Positions 1 through 7,807 of a stretch of 19,767 nt of DNA are shown piece after piece. The notes beneath the pieces are model-generated. The model saw nothing but the letters and a program-made list of their open reading frames with translations. It had not been told where the DNA came from and searched no databases. The translations under genes and the position numbers were made by a program. The stretch is from the NCBI GenBank assembly GCA_905202055.1, contig CAJKQK010000038.1:1-19767 (forward strand). Direction: 5' to 3'. Each line of letters starts with the position of its first letter. Positions within the stretch are counted from its first letter, which is position 1. The stretch comes from an uncultured Oxalobacter sp. (GTDB taxonomy: Bacteria > Pseudomonadota > Gammaproteobacteria > Burkholderiales > Burkholderiaceae_D).

Positions 1-188
1 CCGGTGTTCATCAGCATGAAGCAGCCGGTGCCGTATGTATTCTTCGCTTCGCCGGGATTAAAACAGGTCTGGCCGAACAGAGCCGCCTGCTGGTCTCCTG
101 CCGCGCCGCCGATGGGGATCGGGCCGCCGAAATACTGGGGATCGGATTCCCCATAAATGCAGCTGGACGGCTTTGCCTCCGGAAGCAT
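1..188 (-). pseudogene. glpK: Glycerol kinase, internal fragment (broken at its 5' side, runs off the left edge)
   Basis: Read on the minus strand in the frame whose codons start at plus positions divisible by 3, this stretch encodes typical FGGY-family glycerol kinase sequence: LPEAKPSSCIYGES, then GGPIPIGGAAGDQQAALFGQ, then AKNTYGTGCFMLMNT at the window edge. These motifs lie in the middle of the enzyme, which phosphorylates glycerol to glycerol 3-phosphate. The first half of the kinase is absent: directly upstream, from about position 190, the DNA encodes an aldo/keto reductase in another frame. The fragment has no start codon of its own in a sensible place. The C-terminal part may continue left of the window. 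It is either a real deletion remnant or a misassembled contig end; the sequence alone cannot decide. The family assignment is firm. Confidence 0.8.
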
Positions 189-351
189 ACATTTCCGCCG
201 TATCGATCAACGTCATCCCCAGGTCGATCCCGTGCTGCAAGGCGGCTATTTCATCTTTTTTGGCAGAAGACGATTCTCCCATGAACCAGGTTCCCTGGCC
301 CAATGTCGGCATCGTGATACCATTCGGCAATCTGACTACATGTTCAGGCAT
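58..351 (-). pseudogene. Aldo/keto reductase, truncated N-terminal part
   Basis: The reading frame starts with ATG at 351 and gives about 59 residues of clear aldo/keto reductase: a PTLGQGTWFMGE segment near residues 15-26 and IDTAEMYA near residues 49-56, which carries the family's catalytic Asp (D50) and Tyr (Y55). After residue 59 (about position 175) the translation becomes unrelated, Arg-rich and out of frame with the downstream glycerol kinase sequence, stopping at 58. The catalytic Lys and His, most of the TIM barrel and the NADPH-binding C-terminal region are missing; family members are usually around 270-320 residues. The closest type I recognise is the YeaE-like group, but the exact subfamily is uncertain. 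The product should be inactive if the sequence is real. Confidence 0.75.
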
Positions 352-494
352 AATTGATTTCCCAAAAAACGATATGAAAATCCGGGTCTGGCAAGATCAT
401 GATCCATTTTCGATACCAGCACCGGCTGAAGATATGGCATGCATTATTGCACCGGATACAAGCAGTGGACAAGAAGCTTTAAAATACCGGAGCG

Positions 495-1910
495 ATGAAA
501 AACATTGAAAAAGACCTTTTTCAGAGAGAGGCCAGGAACAAAACGATCAGCATAAAACCTGTCGAATCTCCCGTTTTATCTGAGGACAAATCATTCACGG
601 ATACTCCTGCTTTTTCTTCAGGCTGGCTGGCCCGATTCGGTATTGCCATGAAACGTCACCCGAAAACGATTTCGTTCATTCAATGCCTGTTTGCCATTCT
701 GTATCTTTTGTTGCTGCTGGTACCGGTATTGACCCTTAATTTTGCCGATGAACACCTTTATGCCAGCGTTTCAGATTTTTCCCGATTGATGTTCTGGGGG
801 ATCGGCTGGCCCCTGATCATGTTAAGCATGATGGTCACCGGACGAATCTGGTGCGGTCTATTCTGCCCCGACGGGACGTTGACCGAATTCATCAGCCGTC
901 ACGGGCAAAAACGTTCAATACCGCGCTGGATTCGCTGGAAAGGGTGGCCATGTTCCGTTCTGGTCGGTACGGTTTTGTATGGACAGCTGATTGGCGTGTA
1001 CGACAACTTTCCTGCGACTCTGGTCCTGCTCGGCATTCCAACGGGTCTGGCTCTGGTAACCGGTTTTTTATACGGCAACGGCAAACGCATCTGGTGTATG
1101 TATCTGTGCCCCGGCAAAGGAATATTCGGCCTGCTTGCCAGACTTTCACCCATTTATTACAAAGTCGACCGTGAAAAATGGGAACGATACTCCGGACAGC
1201 AGGAACGCCTCGATTGCCCCACGCTAATCAATGTCCGCCAAATGCAGGGCATGTCTGACTGCCATGCCTGTGGACGCTGCATCGGACACCGAAATGCCGT
1301 TGAACTTGGATTCAGAGCGCCTTCTTCTGAAATTGTGACGACGCCCGAAAACAAAATATCCGGTCCCGAATTGTTTTTGCTTCTCTGGGGAGTGACCGGA
1401 ATCTGTACAGCGGCACTGACATGGCGTGGAAACGTTCTTTACAGCCATTTCATTCATCTTTTTTCACAACTGAACATTTTACCTGCCAGCGATTTACCCT
1501 GGTGGCTGTCTGCCAACCCATCAAGTCCGGCCCTCCTGATTTTCATCGTCGCCAGCGGCTCTGTTCTCGCTCTGGTGACGTATGCGCTGCTTCGTGTGGC
1601 CGCCTTTGTTTCAGGCAATAACGGACTGTGGAAACAACTGGCATTTTGCCTGATACCCGTCGTTGGTTCCGGTATTTTTCTGGGTATCAGCCGGATCGGT
1701 TTTTCACTTTGGGAGGCGGAAGGCCTTCCTGCCGGATGGTTACCCGTCCTGCAATTCACGGTTCTGGCTGCTGCGTCGCTGTTTTCGGTATGGCTGGGCA
1801 TTAAAATTATTTTCGGTCGTATCACTCTTGCCAATCTGGTCGCGCTTTTCGTTTACTGCCTTCCGGTCTCACTGCTTTTTGCTGTCTGGTCAAATTGTTT
1901 TCTGTCATAA
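495..1910 (+). CDS. Membrane-bound 4Fe-4S polyferredoxin-like protein (NapH/NosR/FixG type)
   Basis: A 471-residue polytopic membrane protein. A polar N-terminal stretch of about 55 residues is followed by hydrophobic segments near 61-82, 97-115, 152-168, 172-192, 291-309, 345-371, 382-402, 414-438 and 445-466. Two CxxxCP motifs sit at membrane boundaries (C120/C124 and C201/C205), a hallmark of the NapH/NosR/FixG group of inner-membrane electron-transfer proteins. A ferredoxin-like cluster follows at C256, C259 and C262, with a further Cys at C241 but no Cys at the usual fourth position, which reads IGHRNA. The likely role is electron transfer from the quinone pool or cytoplasm to a partner that is not in this window. 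It stands alone, so the partner and pathway cannot be named. A GGAG lies very close upstream of the ATG. The family is well supported; the specific function is not. Confidence 0.8.
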   Translation: MKNIEKDLFQREARNKTISIKPVESPVLSEDKSFTDTPAFSSGWLARFGIAMKRHPKTISFIQCLFAILYLLLLLVPVLTLNFADEHLYASVSDFSRLMFWGIGWPLIMLSMMVTGRIWCGLFCPDGTLTEFISRHGQKRSIPRWIRWKGWPCSVLVGTVLYGQLIGVYDNFPATLVLLGIPTGLALVTGFLYGNGKRIWCMYLCPGKGIFGLLARLSPIYYKVDREKWERYSGQQERLDCPTLINVRQMQGMSDCHACGRCIGHRNAVELGFRAPSSEIVTTPENKISGPELFLLLWGVTGICTAALTWRGNVLYSHFIHLFSQLNILPASDLPWWLSANPSSPALLIFIVASGSVLALVTYALLRVAAFVSGNNGLWKQLAFCLIPVVGSGIFLGISRIGFSLWEAEGLPAGWLPVLQFTVLAAASLFSVWLGIKIIFGRITLANLVALFVYCLPVSLLFAVWSNCFLS

Positions 1911-1936
1911 AAAAGCCTGCTCTTCAGAGCAGGCTT
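1909..1936 (-). terminator. Rho-independent terminator of clpA (overlaps the end of the polyferredoxin gene)
   Basis: A perfect 10-bp inverted repeat (arms 1913-1922 and 1927-1936, sequence AAGCCTGCTC and its complement) closes a 4-nt loop. On the minus strand the stem ends in a run of six T, which fits a terminator for clpA 18 nt downstream of its stop codon. On the plus strand there is no T-tract, so it should act weakly, if at all, for the plus-strand gene, whose stop codon lies inside the T-run side. Confidence 0.85.
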
Positions 1937-1953
1937 GTTGAAGGGATTTCAGA

Positions 1954-4269
1954 TCAGTCCAGTTCCAGCGCTTTGCTTTCCGGTAACCGGAATTTGTCCG
2001 ATACACCTGTATTTTCCGGAAACTCCAGCCTGATCTCTTCCTTGTCGTCCAGATCGACGATAACGGAACCACCGGCCACCAGTTTGCCGAAGAGCAGTTC
2101 GTCTGCCAGCGCCTTGCGGATCAGATCCTGAATCAGGCGCAACATCGGACGGGCACCCATCAATGGATCGAATCCTTTCTTCGCCAGGAACTTGCGCAAG
2201 GCTTCGGTAAAGATGGCTTCGACTTTCTTTTCGTGCAACTGTTCTTCCAGCTGCATCAGGAATTTGTCGACGACCCGCAGAATGATTTCCTCATTCAGGG
2301 AGGAGAAACTGATGATACCGTCCAGCCGGTTCCTGAACTCAGGTGTGAACATCCGTTTGATATCGACCATTTCGTCACCTTTTTCCTTCTGGTTGGTGAA
2401 ACCGATGGACGATTTCTGCAGACTTTCAGCACCCGCATTGGTGGTCATGATGATGACGACATTGCGGAAATCGGCTTTACGACCGTTATTGTCTGTCAAG
2501 GTACCATGATCCATGACCTGCAAGAGGATACTGAAAATGTCCGGGTGGGCTTTTTCAATTTCATCGAGCAACAGAACCGCATGCGGTTTTTTCGTAATGG
2601 CTTCCGTCAGGAGCCCCCCCTGATCAAAACCGACATATCCCGGAGGCGCACCGATCATGCGACTGACGGCATGGCGCTCCATGTATTCCGACATGTCGAA
2701 ACGGATCAGATCGATTCCCAATGTGAAAGCGAGCTGTTTTGCCACTTCGGTTTTGCCCACGCCTGTCGGTCCCGAGAAGAGGAACGCTCCGATCGGCTTG
2801 TCGGTCTTGCCCAGACCGGCACGTGCCATCTTGATGCTGGCCGCCAATGCGTCGATAGCGGCATCCTGACCGAAAACCACACTTTTCAGATCGCGATCCA
2901 GATTCTGCAATTTGCTCCGGTCGTCCTGATTGACCGATTGCGCAGGAATACGGGCAATCTTCGAGATGATTTCCTCGATTTCCGCCTTGCCTATCGTTTT
3001 CTTCTGTTTCGATTTCGGCAAAATACGCTGGGCGGCACCGGCTTCATCGATCACGTCGATTGCCTTGTCCGGCAACTGGCGGTCGTTGATGAAACGTGCG
3101 GACAGTTCAGCCGCCGATATCAGTGCGGATACCGAATATTTCACCTTGTGGTGTTCCTCGAAACGGGATTTCAGGCCACGCAATATCTGTACCGTCTGTT
3201 CGACGGTCGGTTCGTTCACGTCGATTTTCTGGAATCGACGTGCCAGGGCATGATCTTTTTCGAAAACGCCACGGTATTCGGTAAAGGTCGTTGCGCCGAT
3301 ACATTTCAGCTGGCCGCCCGACAAGGCCGGTTTCAACAGGTTGGATGCATCCAGCGTACCGCCTGAAGCCGAACCGGCCCCGATGATGGTATGGATTTCG
3401 TCAATGAACAGAATCGAGTTCGGATTGTCGCTCAACTGTTTCAACACCGCTTTCAGGCGTTGTTCGAAATCACCCCTATATTTTGTACCGGCCAGAAGTG
3501 CGCCCATATCGAGTGCATAAACGACAGCATCGTGCAAAACGTCCGGAACCGAATTCTGCGTGATTCGCCATGCGAGTCCCTCAGCCAGCGCCGTCTTGCC
3601 GACACCGGCTTCACCGACGAGCAGTGGATTGTTCTTGCGTCTGCGGCAGAGAACCTGAATGACGCGGTCGATTTCTTCTTCACGACCGATCAGCGGATCG
3701 ATTTTTCCCGAAGCCGCCTGTTTGTTCAGGTTCAGGGTATAGAGATCCAGAGGCGAATCCTTGCCGGCAACGCCAGCTTCGCCCTGCATGTCGTCGGCAC
3801 CCTCAGCCTGTTTGGGTGTTTCAGGCTGGACATTTTTCCTCACGCCGTGGGAAATGTAATTGACCACATCCAGACGGGTAACCCCCTGCTGGTGCAGGTA
3901 GTAAACGGCATGTGAATCCTTTTCGCCGAAAATGGCGACCAGAACGTTTGCGCCGGTTACCTCTTTCTTGCCGTTCGATGCGGACTGGACATGCATGATC
4001 GCCCGCTGGATAACACGCTGGAATCCGAGCGTCGGCTGGGTGTCCACTTCCGCGGTACCCGGGACGATCGGTGTGTTATCGCTCACAAAGTCGCTGAGCA
4101 TTTTTTTCAGCTCGGGAATATTGGCATTGCATGCTTTCAATACTTCAGACGCAGAAGGATTGTCCAGCAGTGCCAGAAGCAAATGCTCAACAGTTATAAA
4201 TTCATATCGTGCCTGACGCGCCTCTACAAAGGCCATATGCAAGCTGACTTCCAATTCTTGCGCAATCAT
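1954..4269 (-). CDS. clpA: ATP-dependent Clp protease ATP-binding subunit ClpA
   Basis: ClpA is a AAA+ unfoldase that feeds substrates, including ClpS-delivered N-degron proteins, to ClpP in the cytoplasm. The 771-residue product has the N-terminal Clp repeat domain (about 1-145), a first AAA module with Walker A GEAGVGKT at 219-226 and Walker B ILFIDE at 286-291, and a second module with Walker A GPTGVGKT at 500-507 and Walker B LLLDE at 566-570. The ClpP-docking loop IGF is at 622-624. There is no long middle coiled coil between the modules, which separates ClpA from ClpB. I chose the ATG at 4269, giving MIAQELEVSL, because GGAGGA lies just upstream and the extra 34 residues of the longer frame are not ClpA-like. 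It overlaps the clpS stop by 4 nt (ATGA), so the two are co-transcribed and probably translationally coupled. Confidence 0.97.
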   Translation of the reverse strand: MIAQELEVSLHMAFVEARQARYEFITVEHLLLALLDNPSASEVLKACNANIPELKKMLSDFVSDNTPIVPGTAEVDTQPTLGFQRVIQRAIMHVQSASNGKKEVTGANVLVAIFGEKDSHAVYYLHQQGVTRLDVVNYISHGVRKNVQPETPKQAEGADDMQGEAGVAGKDSPLDLYTLNLNKQAASGKIDPLIGREEEIDRVIQVLCRRRKNNPLLVGEAGVGKTALAEGLAWRITQNSVPDVLHDAVVYALDMGALLAGTKYRGDFEQRLKAVLKQLSDNPNSILFIDEIHTIIGAGSASGGTLDASNLLKPALSGGQLKCIGATTFTEYRGVFEKDHALARRFQKIDVNEPTVEQTVQILRGLKSRFEEHHKVKYSVSALISAAELSARFINDRQLPDKAIDVIDEAGAAQRILPKSKQKKTIGKAEIEEIISKIARIPAQSVNQDDRSKLQNLDRDLKSVVFGQDAAIDALAASIKMARAGLGKTDKPIGAFLFSGPTGVGKTEVAKQLAFTLGIDLIRFDMSEYMERHAVSRMIGAPPGYVGFDQGGLLTEAITKKPHAVLLLDEIEKAHPDIFSILLQVMDHGTLTDNNGRKADFRNVVIIMTTNAGAESLQKSSIGFTNQKEKGDEMVDIKRMFTPEFRNRLDGIISFSSLNEEIILRVVDKFLMQLEEQLHEKKVEAIFTEALRKFLAKKGFDPLMGARPMLRLIQDLIRKALADELLFGKLVAGGSVIVDLDDKEEIRLEFPENTGVSDKFRLPESKALELD

Positions 4270-4574
4270 GCTTCCTCCGTCGTACATTGCAATGGATGCC
4301 CTTCGCCACGGGCATGTTTCAAAACCAGTTCCACTTTCGTGTTCGCGATGTCCTTCGGGAAAATTCCGCAAACTCCCTTTCCCTCGTGATGCACTTCGAG
4401 CATTATCCGGGTGGCGGTTTCCCTGTCCTTGAAAAAATATTCCTGCAAAACGGAAATCACGAATTCCATTGGTGTGAAATCATCGTTTAACAAAACTACC
4501 TTATACATCGGAGGCGCTTTTAAAATGCTTGCCTCTTTTTCCAGTAGTGCCTCTTTTTCCTGCTGTGTAACCAT
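4266..4574 (-). CDS. clpS: ATP-dependent Clp protease adaptor ClpS
   Basis: ClpS binds N-terminal destabilising residues and the ClpA N-domain, redirecting ClpAP to N-end-rule substrates. With the ATG at 4574 the product is 102 residues, close to the usual size. It has a short flexible N-terminal tail, the family signature YKVVLLNDDFTPMEFV (about 24-39) that forms the N-degron pocket, and a conserved VHHEGKGVCGIFP segment. A longer frame begins at a GTG at 4631, but its 19 extra residues are basic and not family-like, so the ATG is preferred. The Shine-Dalgarno sequence here is weak. It is the first gene of the clpS-clpA pair and is divergent from the cold-shock gene. Confidence 0.95.
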   Translation of the reverse strand: MVTQQEKEALLEKEASILKAPPMYKVVLLNDDFTPMEFVISVLQEYFFKDRETATRIMLEVHHEGKGVCGIFPKDIANTKVELVLKHARGEGHPLQCTTEEA

Positions 4575-4906
4575 TGCTTTTACTTTATACCGAATTAAAA
4601 GTTTCTGCTTGTGCGCGAACGCAAAGTTCACATTTGATGATACGTGTTTTTGCCTCTTAGTGCAGCCCGACGCCGCGTGACGGTTGCAGCGTTGCCATCA
4701 AATTTTTAGCCTACATCAAAAATCCGCCGTTTTTTGGGAAAATCGCTTGACTTTGACTATCTTTGCGCCAACAATGAAACGGTTGACAGGCGCATGGTCC
4801 AGTGCCTGGCGATAGCAACATTATAAAAAAGGACTGGTTCGGATCAAACTCGTTTTTTCCGTTGGTTTCACAAGCATAATGCGTTTTTATAGAAAGACCC
4901 TCTTTT
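4575..4906. other. Divergent intergenic region between clpS and the cold-shock gene
   Basis: About 330 nt without a gene. It must hold the promoter of clpS-clpA (minus) and the promoter and 5' leader of the cold-shock gene (plus). On the minus strand I see only weak -10-like matches. On the plus side there are two TTGAC-type -35 candidates, TTGACT at 4747 and TTGACA at 4783. Small possible hairpins lie in the putative leader (TGCGCC at 4764-4769 pairing with GGCGCA at 4789-4794; CCAG/CTGG at 4799-4809). A long structured leader would fit a cold-shock gene, but I do not recognise a canonical cold box. Confidence 0.5.
4747..4775 (+). promoter_or_regulatory. Possible promoter of the cold-shock gene
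   Basis: TTGACT at 4747-4752 is separated by 17 nt from AACAAT at 4770-4775, a 4-of-6 match to the -10 consensus. If used, transcription would begin near 4782 and leave a leader of about 125 nt before the ATG. A perfect TTGACA at 4783 lacks a good -10 at the right spacing. This is pattern matching only. Confidence 0.3.
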
Positions 4907-5110
4907 ATGGCAACTGGTACAGTCAAGTGGTTTAACGATTCTAAAGGTTTCGGTTTTATTACTCCGGAAGACGGTGGTGAAGATTTGTTCGCACACTTCT
5001 CCGCAATTAACATGAATGGCTTCAAAACCTTGAAAGAAGGACAAAAGGTTCAATTTGAAGTCACTCAGGGCCCAAAAGGCAAACAGGCTTCCAACATTCA
5101 ATCCGTATAA
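4907..5110 (+). CDS. Cold-shock protein (CspA family)
   Basis: A 67-residue single cold-shock domain (OB-fold) protein that binds single-stranded RNA and DNA, keeping RNA unstructured in the cytoplasm. The RNP1 motif KGFGFI (residues 13-18) and RNP2-like motif LFAHFS (27-32) are intact, and the N-terminus MATGTVKWFND is the classic start. Length matches the family exactly. It is monocistronic: a rho-independent terminator follows 25 nt after the stop. The ribosome-binding site is poor (a GAAAGA about 10 nt upstream), as often seen where the leader structure controls translation. Which of the several csp paralogues this is cannot be decided from sequence, and cold induction is not shown. Confidence 0.95.
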   Translation: MATGTVKWFNDSKGFGFITPEDGGEDLFAHFSAINMNGFKTLKEGQKVQFEVTQGPKGKQASNIQSV

Positions 5111-5134
5111 TTACCGATTGGATGAGACCTTGGA

Positions 5135-5160
5135 AACCCCGCGTCATCGTGGGGTTTTTT
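5135..5160 (+). terminator. Rho-independent terminator after the cold-shock gene
   Basis: Arms AACCCCGCG (5135-5143) and CGTGGGGTT (5148-5156) pair over 9 bp with one G-U, closing the loop TCAT. The stem is followed directly by a run of T to 5160. A classic intrinsic terminator. Confidence 0.9.
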
Positions 5161-5181
5161 ATTGCCCCTGGCACATATAAT
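5153..5181 (+). promoter_or_regulatory. Likely promoter of rsuA, abutting the upstream terminator
   Basis: A perfect TATAAT lies at 5176-5181. The position 17 nt upstream is the T-rich tail of the terminator (GGTTTT, a poor -35), so any -35 recognition would use the same bases. Transcription would start near 5188, about 45 nt before the preferred rsuA start. The -10 match is clear; promoter activity is inferred. Confidence 0.45.
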
Positions 5182-5234
5182 GACATAAAAACGATTTTCG
5201 CGTTTTTATGCAGGAATTCTTTTACAATGCCGCT

Positions 5235-5954
5235 ATGGAAATGTCATTGGAAAAGATTCTTCAACGCCAGGGCTTCGGCAGCAGAAAGCTGTGCCGCACT
5301 CTTGTGGTACAGGGTCGCGTTCACGCAGAAAATGCCGTTTGCACTGATCCGGGCCGCCGTTTCGAAACGGACGCCTTCCATTTTTCAGTTGACGGTCAAC
5401 AGTGGCTATACAGGGAGCACCTGTATCTCGTCCTGAACAAGCCGGCAGGCTTTGAATGTTCCCATCAGCCACAGCACCATTCCAGTGTTTTTACTCTTTT
5501 ACCCATGCAATTCATCCAGCGGGGACTGCAATGTGTGGGTCGGCTGGATCAGGACACGACTGGCCTGCTTCTCCTGTCCGATGACGGCGATTTCATCCAT
5601 CGCTATACGTCCCCGAAAAAGAAAGTGCCGAAAGTTTACGATATCTCAACAAATGCAGAGATCGATGAACTTCAGATCGAAAAACTGAAAAACGGCGTCC
5701 AGTTGAAAGACGAAACCGCCATAACAAAAGCACTCTCCTGCGTAAGTTTCGCTGAATGCCGGATGAGGCTCGTCATTACCGAAGGAAAATACCACCAGGT
5801 CAAACGCATGGTTGCCGCTGCAGGCAATCGTGTGGAAAAACTCCACCGCTCAGCCATAGGCGGATTAGTCCTTGATGATTCGCTCCCATCCGGTCAGTGG
5901 CGGTATCTGGACGATAACGATCTGAAAAAGCTGAACGGGCCGACTGGTTTATAG
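5235..5954 (+). CDS. rsuA: 16S rRNA pseudouridine(516) synthase RsuA
   Basis: RsuA isomerises U516 of 16S rRNA to pseudouridine during small-subunit assembly. The product has an N-terminal S4-like RNA-binding domain (MSLEKILQRQGFGSRKLCR onward), then the synthase core. The catalytic motif GRLDQDTTGLLLLS is intact, with the catalytic Asp near residue 105. The C-terminal signature TEGKYHQVKRM and NRVEKLHRSAIG are typical of the RsuA/RluE group; the KVPKVYDI segment fits RsuA best. Start choice: an in-frame ATG at 5208 adds nine residues not seen in the family; ATGs at 5235 and 5241 (MEMSLEK or MSLEK) both fit, and neither has a good Shine-Dalgarno. I prefer 5235, giving 239 residues. It converges on lpdA with a gap of under 50 nt. 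Confidence 0.88.
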   Translation: MEMSLEKILQRQGFGSRKLCRTLVVQGRVHAENAVCTDPGRRFETDAFHFSVDGQQWLYREHLYLVLNKPAGFECSHQPQHHSSVFTLLPMQFIQRGLQCVGRLDQDTTGLLLLSDDGDFIHRYTSPKKKVPKVYDISTNAEIDELQIEKLKNGVQLKDETAITKALSCVSFAECRMRLVITEGKYHQVKRMVAAAGNRVEKLHRSAIGGLVLDDSLPSGQWRYLDDNDLKKLNGPTGL

Positions 5955-6001
5955 CACCCCGACATCATTGCTTTCAAAGGCATCGGAGTTCAATCATCAC
6001 A

Positions 6002-7756
6002 TTATTTTTTCTTCGGGAAATACAGGTCTGTAATCGTCCCAAGCCCGATTTCGGCCGCGAACATGACTGTTTCCGACAATGATGGATGCGGATGGATCGT
6101 CAGAGCAATATCTTCCATATCGGCGCCCATTTCAAACGCCAGCGTCATTTCGGATAAAAGTTCACCTGCATGGGTTCCGGCAATTGCGGCGCCCAGCAGG
6201 CGTTTCGAGGATTTGTCCCACAACAGTTTGGTCATCCCGTCTCGCCGTCCCATCGTCAGGTTCCGTCCCGAAGCACTCCAGGGGAATACCGATTTTTCGA
6301 CAGGGATTCCTTTCTTTTTCGCTTCCTTTTCCGTCAGGCCCATCCAGGCGATTTCGGGATCGGTATAAGCGACAGACGGGACTGTCATGGCGTCGTATTC
6401 TCCTTTAAGACCCGCAATGGCTTCAGCCGCTATTTTTCCCTCATAACTGGCCTTGTGTGCCAGCATGGGCTCGCCACAAATGTCGCCGATGGCATAAATA
6501 TGCGGCACGTTCGTCTGCTGTTTACGGTTGACCGGTATGAAACCGCGTTCGTCGACCTGAACACCCGCTTTTTCCGCCCCGATCAGTTTTCCGTTAGGAC
6601 AACGGCCTACCGCAACCAGTACAAGATCGTATTGCCCGGATTCTTTCGGTGCCCCCTGACCTTCAAAACTCGCCGTCAGGCGATCGCCGCTCGCTTCCAG
6701 CTTCGACACTCTGGTATTGGAATAAACGGCTTCATAGCGCTGTTTGATCCGTTCCAGAAGCGGCTGGACGACATCCCGGTCTGCTGAAGGAATCAGGCCA
6801 TCCGAAAACTCGGCAATCGTGACTTTCGTGCCCAGTGCGTCATATACGCAAGCCATCTCGAGTCCGATAATTCCGCCACCGATAACCAGCATTCTTTCAG
6901 GGATTTTTTTCAGTTCAAGCGCCCCCGTCGAATCGACGAGAGCCGGGTGCCCATCAGGGAAACCGGGCAATTTGGCAGCAGACGAACCGGCGGCAATGAT
7001 CGCGTTTTTGAATCGCACTGACCAGTTTTCATTCAGGCCTGTCACTTCCATGTCGTTCGGGCCGGTAAACCGGCCGTTTCCCTGAAGAACCTGAATCCTG
7101 CGGGCTTTGGCCAGTGCCGCCAATCCACCGGTCAGTTTGTCCACGACACTCTGCTTCCACTGGTTCAGTTTCCCCGGATCGATTTCCGGTTTGGCGAAAC
7201 GGACTCCGGCCTCATTCATTTCTTCCGCTTCCGTGATTACCTTTGCGGCATGCAAAAGTGCCTTGGATGGAATACATCCGACGTTCAGGCAAACCCCGCC
7301 CAGAACGGGATAACGTTCGACAATGACAACCTTCTGGCCCAGATCGGCTGCCCGAAACGCCGCCGTATACCCTCCGGGCCCAGCTCCCAGCACCAGCGTA
7401 TCGCATTCAATGGTGTTTTCTGCGTCACCTCCCGGTGAAACGACAGGAACGGCTTCTTTCGGATGGTCGTTTTGTACACTATCGTCCTTCGGCGCTTCGT
7501 CAGAAGAAAGCGGTTTGTTTTCAGTATCCAGTACAAGCAATACCGTCCCTTCGGAAACCTTGTCCCCCAGCCTGACTTTCAGTTCCCTGATTTTTCCCGC
7601 TTCCGACGAGGGGATTTCCATGCTCGCCTTGTCCGATTCGACCAGCACGATCGACTGGTCTCTGGCGATTTCCTCCCCTTCTTTCACCATCACTTCAATG
7701 ACTTCCACGTTCTCGGAATCACCTATGTCCGGTACCCTGATTTCCACTGTTTTCAT
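6002..7756 (-). CDS. lpdA: Dihydrolipoyl dehydrogenase (E3) of pyruvate dehydrogenase, with N-terminal lipoyl domain
   Basis: E3 reoxidises dihydrolipoyl groups and reduces NAD+ in the pyruvate dehydrogenase complex. The 584-residue product carries a lipoyl domain at 1-78 with the target lysine in ESDKASME (K43), a charged linker of about 40 residues, then the flavoprotein: FAD motif GAGPGGY (124-130), redox disulfide C156/C161 in GGVCLNVGCIPSK, NAD motif GGGIIG (293-298), second FAD motif around YAIGDI (421-426) and the catalytic HPHPSLSE (555-562). The lipoyl-bearing E3 is known from betaproteobacteria and Neisseria. The ATG at 7756 is chosen over 7789 because the product then begins KTVEIRVPDIGD just as AceF does. 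It is the third gene of the operon, 51 nt after aceF. Its lipoyl domain is almost identical to that of AceF at DNA level. Confidence 0.96.
   Translation of the reverse strand: MKTVEIRVPDIGDSENVEVIEVMVKEGEEIARDQSIVLVESDKASMEIPSSEAGKIRELKVRLGDKVSEGTVLLVLDTENKPLSSDEAPKDDSVQNDHPKEAVPVVSPGGDAENTIECDTLVLGAGPGGYTAAFRAADLGQKVVIVERYPVLGGVCLNVGCIPSKALLHAAKVITEAEEMNEAGVRFAKPEIDPGKLNQWKQSVVDKLTGGLAALAKARRIQVLQGNGRFTGPNDMEVTGLNENWSVRFKNAIIAAGSSAAKLPGFPDGHPALVDSTGALELKKIPERMLVIGGGIIGLEMACVYDALGTKVTIAEFSDGLIPSADRDVVQPLLERIKQRYEAVYSNTRVSKLEASGDRLTASFEGQGAPKESGQYDLVLVAVGRCPNGKLIGAEKAGVQVDERGFIPVNRKQQTNVPHIYAIGDICGEPMLAHKASYEGKIAAEAIAGLKGEYDAMTVPSVAYTDPEIAWMGLTEKEAKKKGIPVEKSVFPWSASGRNLTMGRRDGMTKLLWDKSSKRLLGAAIAGTHAGELLSEMTLAFEMGADMEDIALTIHPHPSLSETVMFAAEIGLGTITDLYFPKKK
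7554..7756 (-). repeat. Direct repeat copy A: lipoyl-domain coding sequence in lpdA
   Basis: Aligned without gaps to 8931-9133 at a constant offset of 1377 nt, I count about 15 mismatches in 203 positions (about 93% identity). The repeat covers most of the lipoyl domain from the start codon inward. Identity falls off beyond its 3' end, in the linker. This is homologous duplication within the operon. Confidence 0.9.
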
Positions 7757-7807
7757 CTTCTGCATTTCCCTGTCAGTTCTGTCTGGCAATACGAACGGTT
7801 ATTTGTC

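Noticed and set aside
2233..3366. Long plus-strand reading frame of 377 codons inside clpA
   Set aside because: It lies wholly antisense to clpA, is rich in residues typical of antisense translation, and matches no family; clpA is certain.
4783..4814. Perfect TTGACA as -35 of the cold-shock gene
   Set aside because: No acceptable -10 hexamer at 16-18 nt; only GCGATA or GATAGC at 20-22 nt.
5955..6001. Imperfect inverted repeat between rsuA and lpdA (CCGACATCATTG against CAAAGGCATCGG)
   Set aside because: Too many mismatches and no T-tract in either direction; not enough for a terminator call.
6170..6787. Plus-strand reading frame opposite lpdA
   Set aside because: Shadow of lpdA with no start context or family resemblance.
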